Shown piece by piece: positions 45,307-54,395 of a stretch of DNA of 54,395 nucleotides. Position 1 is the stretch's first letter. Each line of letters begins with the position of its first letter. Position numbers and translations under genes: made by a program. The notes under the pieces are model-generated. The model did no database searches. It saw nothing but the letters and a program-made list of their open reading frames with translations, and had not been told where the DNA came from. Source of the DNA: Lobulomyces angularis (Eukaryota > Chytridiomycota > Chytridiomycetes > Lobulomycetales > Lobulomycetaceae); assembly GCA_027604685.1 (NCBI GenBank), contig JADHYX010000108.1, forward strand, positions 1 through 54,395, read 5' to 3'.

Positions 45307-46865
45307 ATGGCAATCCTAGCTTCTTCTGAAATCGAGTCTACTTCCTGGAGAAAAATTGGAATCTTTTGGGTCGCGTTGTCCATCCTCTTTTGGGGTCTAA
45401 TTTCCTTGTACCTCGGTTCAACTTACAATCCTACTTTTTATCAAAATCAAATTTCCATTGTTGTTGTAAATTTTGACACCGGAAAAATGCTTGGTGAAGC
45501 ATTTAGGCAATCTACTCTAGCTCACATCGGCGGAAATCCTCAACAATCTCCATTAATCCCTTCTGATCATCTAGGTGCTACTGGCTCTATACAAGCAGGT
45601 TGGAATTTGCCATCATCTGATCAATATCTAGGAAACCCACAAAAAGTTATTGATAGCGTTAGAAATGGTGAAGTTTGGGGAGCAATAATGATCAATCGTA
45701 TGTTTAAAAAGAAATATATAATTCACAATCTCAAACTATTTCATATAATTTTCATTAGCTGGAGCAACAGATGCCTTAAACGCAGCAGCAGCAAATCCAG
45801 GTTCAGCGTATGATCCTAAGAATGCATTAACCATCGTATACGATGAAGGGAGAAACCCAAACACAGTCGCTGATTTTGTCGTTCGTCCGATGAGGACTCT
45901 TGCTAACGAATTTCAAGCAACGTTTAGTCAACAGTGGATAGTTCAACTTGCAACTGGAAATCAATCTGCTGCACTTCCAAACTTAGCATCAAAATCTCCT
46001 GCAGTTCTAAGTGTTCCTGCTTCATGGACTGAAATTAACATCGCTAATACAAATCCTGATTCTGCATTTGTAACTTTTGCTGGTTTATCTATAGGTTTAC
46101 TACTGCTAATTGTTTTTACTTTTGCAGCAATTACTGTAAGGAAATAAAAAAATAATAAAATAAAAATAAAAATGAAAAAAATTATTTTAGATCATTATCG
46201 ATATCACTGAAGAATTTACAGTAGATTTGAGTGGTTCAACAATGGTTTCATTAAGGATGCGTCTAGCATTCTTCTACACATTGACCATGTCTCTGTTTTA
46301 CTCTTTAGCAATGGCCGCATTCAAAGGAAGTTTCACTCCAGGTTCCTGGTTCGGTTTTTGGGCCTTACACTTTCTCCATCTCAGTGTGCATGCTTTAACC
46401 TTTTTAACAGCAGCTGTTATTGCTAGTCCTGCTATACAAGCTCCCCTATTTCTCCTAGTTTTAGTAGTTAATATTATCGCTGGTTTCGGAACTCCTGAAC
46501 TTGCCAACCCATTCTATATTTGGGAATTTGGAATCCCAATGTACCATGCTGTATCTGGAAGTAGAACTTTACTCTTCGGCGGTTTTCCATTTTTAGCCAA
46601 AAACTATGGGAGTTTAATTGGATGGATGATTGGCTTTATCATTACCTACACCTTTTTTCAACTGCGGGCAAGTGATAATGAAGATGGTACTGCCCCAATG
46701 CAAAGAAGTGGCACTATTCATGAATTGGAAAAAAGTTTAACTGGAGGATTAAGAGCATCAAGGCAATTCAGCTTTAGAGATGATGATCAGAAAGTTGAAA
46801 GAAGAAGATCTACTGCATCTAGAGCTTCAGCAGATCCTAATAACCTTGATGTTCATAATGAATAA
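45307..46865 (+). CDS. DUF3533 / SNG1-type membrane protein
   Basis: This fungal integral membrane family (S. cerevisiae Sng1, linked to nitrosoguanidine resistance) is related to the membrane part of ABC-2 transporters and YhgE/Pip. Three exons. Order: TM1 near residues 15-37 (IGIFWVALSILFWGLISLYL), a long lumenal/outer domain (ISIVVVNFDTGKMLGEAF; VRNGEVWGAIMIN; ALTIVYDEGRNPNTVADFVV), and after residue 250 five or six TM helices (FAGLSIGLLLLIVFTFAAIT; FTPGSWFGFWALHFLHLSVH; PLFLLVLVVNIIAGFG; LIGWMIGFIITYTFF). A cytosolic Arg/Ser-rich tail ends the protein at about 480 residues. Codon use is visibly richer in C and G than in neighbours, which may mean high expression or a different origin. Confidence 0.82.
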
Positions 46866-47053
46866 AAGTAATTAATTTTTTTCTTTTCATTTGAATTTTT
46901 TTTTTTTTTAATATGGAAGTTTTGTTATTTAGTTTACTGTATTTTTTTTTTATTTTTAAGTTTTATTAATTTTATTTATTTAATGATAATACATTTTTTT
47001 TTTCTTAAAATCACTACCAAAAAAAAAACAAAAAAATATCATATCCATTATTT

Positions 47054-50000
47054 TTAAATTATAACTGTTCTAGAATGAGAATAGGTTATGACTTCATCCA
47101 GTAAGAAATGTAAAGTTTTATCATCTATTGAATATTTAAAAATATTTTGCTTTAAATGATTAACATCAGATTTAATTTTTTGATTAATTCTGTATTTGAA
47201 TATAGTTAAACTTCTAATTTCTTCAATAAGGCACTATAAAACATTTCAGATGATTTTAGCTCAATTAAAAATATTTTTTCATTAAAAACATATTTGTACA
47301 TTTTTTATTGTCAATTGTTTTTTTTACCTTTAAAGAAATTTTTATTATACATGTTAAGATAGATCCTCTTGTAGTTTCAATGTTTGTAAAATATTCCACT
47401 TTTTCTGCAAACTATTAAGTAATGAGATTTAACGCTTAAAATTTTTTTAATTTATTCACCAGTCTATCTATTCCACTTAACAACATATCAAATTGATCAT
47501 TATCATTAAACATGTTTTTATTATTTTTTTTTGGTGAAGTTGAATTATTCTTTATTTTCTTTCCTCCTTAAAAAACATAAAATGAAAAAAAGAAATAAAA
47601 AATTGAAAAAAAAAAAAACTTTTTTTACCATCTTTCCCTTTCAATGTGCCATCATCAGGATATATATTTTCTAAAACTTTATCTAAGCTTTTCAAGGTAT
47701 AGTAAAAATCGTTCCAGATTGGACTTAACTCTTCCTCTTTTTCTTCTAAAGAAGGGTCTAAATCTGCGATATCATAATCTTGTTTAATGTTTATATTTTC
47801 GAAGTCAGTTTCAATCTTTATTAAATTTTCATTATTATAATAATTTTTTATTTTTATTGAAATATTTTCAGTAACTATTGCAACAAATTTTCTTAACAGA
47901 TTCTATATTCATTAAAAAAAAAAAATTAAATGATTATTATTACCTGAGCTACGATTTTTGCATGTAGACAAATTTCTCTTCCTTGAATTATAAACAAATT
48001 ATCAACAGGAATGTTTGAAAACTCATTTTTGCTAAATTTATTAATATTTAAATTTTTGGTGATGTTGCTACTGGGTTTAATGTTACTTGCCCTTCTTTGT
48101 AAGGGTTTAACATTTAGATCAATATTATTTTCTTCATTTTTTGCTTCATTTTTTCCATATATTTTTTGGTAAAAACTATTATAAGTAAATTCAACGACAG
48201 AATTTGAGAATTCCAAGGTTAATCTTGACAATATTAATGCTTTGATTGGATTTTGTTTTGAACCTCTCACTGAAAAACTTTCCTTAATAATAATTAATTA
48301 TAAAAAAATCAAAAGATTTTGTTATAACATTTAGAAGATTTTTTTAAAATAATCAATTACCTCTAATTCTTGGAATAAACTTAACCAAAACTTTTTTAAT
48401 CCTGATTTGATTTGAAATGCAACATCATTTTCCTCTAAGGAATCATTATCATTTTTTGAAAAATTCTAATTATTTACAAAAAAATTATAAAAAAAAAAAA
48501 TAAATATTTAAAAAATAAAATTAACGTAAAAAAAACCAAAAATATGGGTAAACTCTGTTTCACTAAAGAGTCTTGAATAAATAGGCATAATTCTTCAACC
48601 AGTTCAATTAAATTTTTTTGTTCCACAACTTCCATTTCACTTTCCACATTTTCATACTTCTTATCTAAAAAAATTAAATATTTTTTTTCAATCAAGTTTA
48701 TTTTGAAAAAAAAAATTTGCTGAATTTTATTAAAGATTTCATTGAATAAATTGACAATCCAAATTTTTTTTAAATTTAATATTTTTTCATTGAAGTTGAT
48801 ATTATTTTTTAAACTAGATGAATAAAATTTTAAATTTTTTATCAGAAATTTGAACACAGTCAGGTAATTTGCAGAGGATATTTGAAAAATGTCCTCCTAA
48901 AAAAAATTTTTTTTTTGGTTGGAAAATAAAAAAATTAAATTAAATAAATTTCAGATTTATTCGTAGGTTATTTACCGGAAGTTGTAATAATTGTTCAATG
49001 ATTTCAAAATAAGAAACCAATTTGTTTTCCACGAAATTAAACAGTAATGCTTTGTTGCGCTCTTTTTCCTATAAAAATAAAACTCGTTTCATAAAAATAA
49101 ACCATGTTGTCAGTTACATGATCAGAAATATTTCGAGCAAACGGTGCAATAACCGTTTGTTGAAGTTCTAACGATTCTAATGAATCATGATTAGAAGTGA
49201 CGTTTTCTGTAGAATGATTACTTTCCCTTTCAGAATTTTCCATATTACTGTGAATGGTATGGTTTGAAATAAAAAAATTTTCAAAATTGTTAACGAATTC
49301 ACACAAGTTTCTTATCAGATTTTTGTTCAAGTAATTCAATTTTGAAACTATCAATTTGACTTCAGGATTTTCCTCTTTTTCTATTTGAAAAACCGAAGAG
49401 TCTGCTGCATCAATTTTCGCTTCAATTTCCGTTTCAAATTCCTTTATATTAGTTATCTTCATTATTTTTTTACATTCATTAATAATTAAGATGTATTTTG
49501 GTTCAACTCTGAGTTTTTTTTTTTTTTATTTTTTTTGTTAAGCACATAATACATTATTAATCTATTACAATGATATGAACATGTCCGCCAGTTCATTTGC
49601 AGTTTTGGCGTCTAGTCCTATTAGTAAATTAATTGACACTGCCACTTCTTGAAGAGTAGCCTAAATTCCAACGGAAATATTAACAAGTTAATATTTATTC
49701 AATAAAAACCTTTTCCTTGTTCAAATTTTCATAGACTTTTTTGGTAACATTTTTCATTATTTCTTGACTTTCATCACAGATTTTTTTAAAACTAGAAAAA
49801 AAAAATTTTTTTTTATAATAGTATTAAAAACTGTTAAATAATGATTAATTAAGACTTTTTTATACATGTGAAGGTGCCCATAATGATTTAACAATTGCCT
49901 GGTTTTAGAATAGTATCTCACAGCTTGGTCATAATCTTTTGAATTCAAACACTTTTGTAGCTGATTAGGTAGCTCAAAAACAAAATTTAACTTTTTTAGC

Positions 50001-50657
50001 AATTGATGTACACCACTAAGCTGATGAATTTTATTTTTTTTGTCAAAAAGTTGTTTATTTATTTGATGAGAGCCATGAGATATCTTGTCTACAGTAGCAG
50101 TTAACCGCTGAACTTTTTCTTCCATATTTTCAACATTATCTTTCATTTTTTTTATTGTATCTGTGGCACTAATAAACTTGCTATAATTTTCGTAAACTAA
50201 TGTTTTCATATCTCCATCTAGTTCCTTAATCTCTTTGAAAATTTGTTAATTATTTATATTGTTTTCATTTGGTATGCTAGTTTTTTGTCTTCTAATCTAT
50301 TTTTTTTAATAAATTAAATACCAGTAACTAGATCGTTGTCCCTTCTTATTAAATCAGATAAACCAACTTCGTAAAGATATTTGTTCAAGTACAGCTCCGA
50401 GTTAAAAGCAGGAATGTCTTATTGTGAAAAGCAATATTTTTTTTTTTTTAAATTACAAGGTTAATTGAAAGTTATCAAAGTATTAATATTGAACTTTCTT
50501 CAATCAAATTTCAAAAAAAAGTACCTAGATCTAAAGGGTCGGGTCTTCTAGAATCAAAAGCAGTTGCTGATTCTTCAGTCTGGAGAGTTGACTCTTTTAA
50601 ACCGTAATACTCTTTCAGAAGATTTCTCTTTTTTCTGGGTTGAAGATCCTCAGACAT
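47054..50657 (-). CDS. VPS51, GARP/EARP tethering-complex subunit
   Basis: It tethers endosome-derived vesicles at the trans-Golgi. The N-terminal exon has KKRNLLKEYYGLKESTLQ and RRPDPLDLD. Exon 2 reads FNSELYLNKYLYEVGLSDLI, then EIKELDGDMKTLVYENYSKF, ISATDTIKKMKDNVENMEEK, IHQLSGVHQLLKKLNFVFEL, PNQLQKCLNSKDYDQAVRYY. These are the hallmark VPS51 coiled-coil blocks, nearly unchanged from animals. Downstream exons (49460-47060) are much more diverged, Asn/Lys/Phe-rich helical sequence, including RGSKQNPIKALILSRLTLEF, and end LHFLLDEVITYSHSRTVII. Around a dozen introns, several with long A/T runs, so joins in the 47-49 kb part are uncertain. Confidence 0.85.
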
Positions 50658-51055
50658 GTTGCGTCAAACAATATGAAAAAATAATCAACCTTTTGTTTTT
50701 TTAAACAACTCAAACTTAATTTAATATTTGAAGAAACCTCGGTTTTTAAAAGACAAATTTTTTACTTTTTTATAAAAAATTTTTTTTTATAAAAAAAAAT
50801 TTAACAATGAAGTGAAAATAAAAAAGTGAATAGTTTTAAGTATCATTATCCTTTCAGTTTTTCAAACTTTAAACGGAGCATTATAGATACAACTTGCGAA
50901 GACAGATACTAAATAATAATTTTTTACAATGACCCTTAATGAGGGGAATGCATCTTTTTTAAACACAAAAACAAGCATTTTTTTGAATGATAAGTTTTCC
51001 CTGAGATGGATTTATTTTTTTAACACTTCAATTAAAGCTACTAATATCCTACAGA
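50658..51055. other. Divergent promoter spacer
   Basis: 398 bp between the divergent VPS51 and AdipoR-family starts. AT-rich with poly-T/poly-A stretches near 50760-50800; no ORF or clear TATA element was recognised. Confidence 0.45.
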
Positions 51056-52234
51056 ATGGTTGCAGTTGTTGCAGAATCAAAAACCATTTCCTTTTCTGAA
51101 ATTCCTAAATGGCAAGCTGACAACCCTTACATTCTAAATGGTAACGAATATTTTTAAGAAATCAATTTGAATATTAATTAAGTATTATTTAAAAGGTTAT
51201 AGAAAAATTGCAAATTCTTACAAAAAATGTTTCGATTCGTTGTTTTACTTGCATAACGAAACTGGAAATGTATATACACATTTGTTTGCTGGAATTTTCT
51301 CTTTTATTTTAATATTTGTTACTCACTTGAGTTTTGTTAATGGTAATTGTTATATAAATAAGCAAATGATAAATATAATTAAAATTAACTTCAATGAGTG
51401 AGGCAAAATTTAACCTTTTTTTTAAAGAAAAAACTACAACATGGAAAGATCATTTAGTTCTATTTTCTCTTTTATTAGGAGGAACTGTCTGTTTTGGTTA
51501 GTTACATCTAATTATAAAAAATTTCATTGTACCATCTATTGTTAGCGTTTTCTACTTTCTTTCACCTGTTTTGTTGTCATTCTCAAGAAACCGCACGCTT
51601 ATGGCATAAAGTTGATTACCTCGGTATAATCTTCTTAATTGTGTAAGTAACATTTTTGAATCAATTGCTTTTTTTTTTTTTGTAAATTCCAACATTTATA
51701 AAAAAAACCTTTTTAGTGGGACCTTTATTCCACTTGTTTATTACGCTTTTTACTGCGAGATGAGTTTGCAATTGATATATATATCAATTTTAATTTTTTT
51801 CGCTACTGTCACCTTTTTTGTTTTGATTTCTAAAAGGTTATCCGGATTCGAATACGCAAATTTCAGAAAACTTTTATTCACTTTGTTAGCTTCATCAGGA
51901 GTTATTCCTTTATGTCATTCTATTTTAAAGCTTGGATGGGAAATCTCGGTTAATTCATTATCACTTGTGTGGATCTTTTCCATGGCATTCTTTTACCTCA
52001 CAGGAGTATTGATATTTGCGAGTAGATTTCCCGAAAGATTTGCACCTGGGAAATTTGATTTGTTTGTAAGTTTTTTAAAATTGTTTTGTTTTTTTTTTAA
52101 AAAGTAATTCAAAGTTTAATTCTCATCAAATCTGGCATTGCTTTGTTTTAATTGCTTTTGTGTTTTCATACGTTGGTATTGTAGCTCAATATAGATTTTG
52201 GCACCAACATAATCCTCAGTGCAGATCATTATGA
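51056..52234 (+). CDS. AdipoR / haemolysin-III family (PAQR, Izh-like) membrane protein
   Basis: A seven-TM family of metal-dependent ceramidase-like receptors (yeast Izh proteins). Exons: VAESKTISFSEIPKWQADNP and YRKIANSYKKCFDSLFYLHN, then ETGNVYTHLFAGIFSFILIF with TM1; KDHLVLFSLLLGGTVCFAFS; TFFHLFCCHSQETARLWHKV and DYLGIIFLIVGTFIPLVYYA; several more TMs; FARSRFPERFAPGKFD-like motif (SRFPERFAPGKFD); and the last exon SHQIWHCFVLIAFVFSYVGI. The zinc-site pattern is present: His in SxxxH (STFFH), then HxxxH (SHQIWH). About 300 residues and five or six short introns. Likely substrate is a sphingolipid or related lipid, by family. Confidence 0.87.
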
Positions 52235-52727
52235 ACTATTTAAGTTGTTTTAATTATTTTTTAGAGTTAGAATATATAAATTTTTGCTTTATAGGTATCA
52301 ATTTACTAGAAAAAATATAAATTTTCCTTTCTTAAAAAACCTGAATGAAAATAAAAATAAATGCACTTTAATGGTACATATTTTTATGCAAAAAAGACCA
52401 AATTCCAAATGAGCGGCTAACCAAGAAAAAAATGAAGCACATTATTATTTAACATCACTCAAACTAAGTTTTAAGTATATTAGGTAAAGAGAATGTTCAA
52501 CACATGTACAGAGGCTTTAAATTGATATAGGGCTCTGAGTATTGTTGTTAAATCATTTGTATAGTTAAGCCGAATCAAACAGCTAAAGCACTAAGTGAAA
52601 GTAGGCAGTTTCAATTTTAAGATATTTTAACCATTTTTTTGCGTTCTGTGACACCAAACAAAAATTAAAAAATTCAATACAGTTTTTTTTAATACATTAT
52701 ACATAGATATAAGCATTTGTGTTCAAG
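52235..52727. other. Spacer, no gene seen
   Basis: 493 bp between two plus-strand genes. No supported ORF; composition is a little less extreme than other spacers (52370-52640). It must hold the sirtuin promoter, but no TATA box at a plausible place was recognised beyond AT-rich runs near 52690-52710. Confidence 0.45.
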
Positions 52728-54130
52728 ATGCAGAGTGGAATAGAACCAATCAAATTCAATTCATTAATGAAGAAAAGTAGTACAGTTTTTATATCTCTTG
52801 GTTTAAGTGAAGGTGAAGCTGATAAAAACGTGTTGGAAGACATAATTCGAATACTTTCAAATTCCAAAAAAACTCTAGTAGCTACAGGTGCTGGAATATC
52901 TGTTTCTGCTGGAATTCCAGTAATTAGAAAAACAAGAAAAAAACATAAATAAACAAACCAATTTTATTGTTTATTATTTTTTTTTGTTTTGAAGGATTTT
53001 CGAAGTGAAGATGGATTGTATAATATTGTAAAAAAAAGATACCCAAATGTAATTTTGAAAGGAAAAGATCTTTTTGATGCAAAGTACATAATTTATTTTA
53101 CTTTTTTTTAAAAAGTTATATTTTTATTTTAACGGTATAGAGTTTTTCAAGACATAAATTCGTCTCAAGTTTTTTTTTCTTTTATGGCAGAGTTAAAATT
53201 GTTAATAGAAAAAGCTAACATTACACCTACGCATAAATTTATCAAATGGTTAGAAGGGGAAGACAAACTTTTGAGATGTTATACACAAAATATAGATTGT
53301 TTAGAAAAAAAGCTGAATATGAATTCACATTTGGATCCAAAAAATAAAAAAAGTAATAAAATTGTCCAAGTTCATGGTGATATGGATTACGTATTTTGTG
53401 TTATTTGTAGAACAAACTTTGATTTTAATCAGGAAGTCATAGATGTCTTCAAAGATGGGCAAGCATTTCCTTGCAAAAAATGTGAATCGCAATCGGTATT
53501 TAGAGAAAAACTTGGAAAAAGAGGACAACGCGAGGGATTTTTACGACCAAATATTGTTTTATACAATGAGCATCATGTCAATGGTATATAAAAATATATA
53601 TATATATTTTTTTTATTTTTTGTTAATTTTTTTTTTTTTTTGTCAGGGGATTTAATTAGTGAATATATTTCCCATGATATAAAACGAAAACCAGACTTTA
53701 TGATTGTAATGGGAACAAGTTTAAAAGTGGTTGGTATGAAACAACTAGTGAAAGAAATGGCGAAAAAAGTTCATGAATCAAAAAAAGGAAAAGTAATTTT
53801 AATTAACAAAACAGACCTTGGCAGGGAGTGGGATCAAATCTTTGATTTTATCATACTGGCTGATTGTGACACTGCTTGTATCAGGTTGGAGAATGGTTGT
53901 AAAAATTATAAAGAACGAGAGCGACTTTCAAAAATTTATAAAGAAAGGGAACGATTATCAAAAGCTTTTTCAAAAATAGGTAATAATTTTTTTAAATTTT
54001 TTTTAAATTTTTCATTGAAACACAAAAAGGTGTAGAAAGCAAACTTTCCAAGAAAAAAAATATTAGCGTTACTATTAATTCAACATTAAATTTTAAACAA
54101 GTTAAAAAGAACTACATTAAAGGAATTTAA
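52728..54130 (+). CDS. Sir2-family histone deacetylase, Hst3/Hst4-like
   Basis: An NAD-dependent protein deacetylase. Motifs in order: LVATGAGISVSAGIPDFRSE (Rossmann/NAD loop, split by an intron after GIP), TPTHKFIKWLEGEDKLLRCY, TQNIDCLE, catalytic His in VQVHGDM, zinc cysteines CVIC and CKKC, GFLRPNIVLYNEHHVNGDLI, and PDFMIVMGTSLKVVGMKQLV. The FDA.VF element, LRPNIVLYNE and MGTSLKVVGMK blocks place it nearest fungal Hst3/Hst4, which remove H3 Lys56 acetylation. About 390 residues. The basic C-terminal tail holds a perfect-type 10-residue tandem duplication (YKERERLSK twice) and ends KKNYIKGI. The start is ATG 52728; the upstream in-frame extension lacks ATG. Confidence 0.88.
53907..53966 (+). 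repeat. 30-bp in-frame tandem duplication in the sirtuin
   Basis: Two adjacent 30-bp units (53907-53936 and 53937-53966) encode YKERERLSKI and YKERERLSKA. They differ at several silent positions, so the duplication is not recent but protein sequence is conserved. Confidence 0.85.
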
Positions 54131-54395
54131 ATATATCCTAATACAATGGCTTTTGATACCCTCTTAGATCCCCTCTCTTAACTTAATTGTAAATATATTC
54201 TTGCAACGCAACATAGCGTTTTATTTTGCAAAAATTTTTTTTTTAATTATTTCATGCAAACAATTCTACGTTTAAAACTCTATAAAATAAAAAAAAAATA
54301 AAAAAATATATAAAATAGAGTTAACTTAAATATATTTTATTTTTTGAAATATATTTATTAGAGGTATAATAATAATAATATTTTTTTTTTTTTTT
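54131..54395. other. AT-rich end of window
   Basis: 3' flank of the sirtuin, with an (ATA)n stretch and a terminal T run at the very end. No gene is seen. Confidence 0.5.

Noticed and set aside
1..54395. CRISPR array, operon structure or prokaryotic origin
   Set aside because: Spliced genes, introns throughout and eukaryotic-only families rule this out; no regularly spaced repeats were seen.

Overview
The window is eukaryotic nuclear DNA from a very AT-rich, compact genome. Genes are split by many short introns (roughly 40-75 nt, GTA...TAG/CAG), homopolymer A and T runs are everywhere, and intergenic spaces are mostly a few hundred bases. The gene set points to a zoosporic, early-diverging fungus. 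Fungal marks are a cerato-platanin-type secreted protein, a DUF3533/SNG1-type membrane protein and an Hst3/Hst4-type sirtuin. Flagellar marks are a TSNAXIP1-like protein, an androglobin and a large WD40/coiled-coil protein. A Rozella/Cryptomycota- or chytrid-like source fits best, but this is inference from gene content, not a database match.

Layout, left to right. 1-2.1 kb: gene-poor, with repeats, a 58-codon coiled-coil ORF, an orphan terminal-exon-like ORF and a broken coding fragment, all on the minus strand. 2.2-3.5 kb (-): ornithine cyclodeaminase/mu-crystallin. 3.5-7.5 kb (+): TopBP1/Rad4/Dpb11 with at least seven BRCT repeats. 8.3-11.1 kb (+): TSNAXIP1-like. 11.3-12.0 kb (-): single-domain rhodanese. 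12.2-14.5 kb (-): unknown Ser/Asn/Gln-rich protein. 14.9-16.6 kb (-): ANKRD13-like. 16.7-19.6 kb (+): fimbrin with a long extra N-terminus. 19.8-20.2 kb (-): small protein with a TP53INP-like LIR motif. 20.4-20.7 kb (-): Cys-containing relic with two stops. 21.4-22.2 kb (+): secreted, GPI-anchored acidic repeat protein. 22.5-24.6 kb (+): F-box/LRR protein. 25.1-26.5 kb (-): WRAP53/TCAB1.

27.9-32.4 kb (+): androglobin, apparently without its globin domain. 32.8-34.2 kb (-): second F-box-like/LRR protein. 34.6-41.3 kb (+): about 1,850-residue WD40/coiled-coil protein of WDR87/WDR97 type. 41.6-42.3 kb (+): cerato-platanin-like. 42.8-43.4 kb (+): small unknown coiled-coil protein. 43.7-45.1 kb (-): methionyl-tRNA formyltransferase, divergent from the DUF3533 gene at 45.3-46.9 kb (+). 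47.1-50.7 kb (-): VPS51. 51.1-52.2 kb (+): AdipoR/haemolysin-III family. 52.7-54.1 kb (+): sirtuin.

There is no operon logic here, but themes recur: genome maintenance (TopBP1, WRAP53, Hst3/4-like sirtuin), membrane traffic (VPS51, ANKRD13, LIR protein), flagellar genes, and cell-surface genes that carry TATA boxes. No tRNA, rRNA, CRISPR or intact transposon was seen. Gene spans run from start to stop codon and include introns; exon joins were worked out by eye from splice signals and family motifs and may be off by a few codons.
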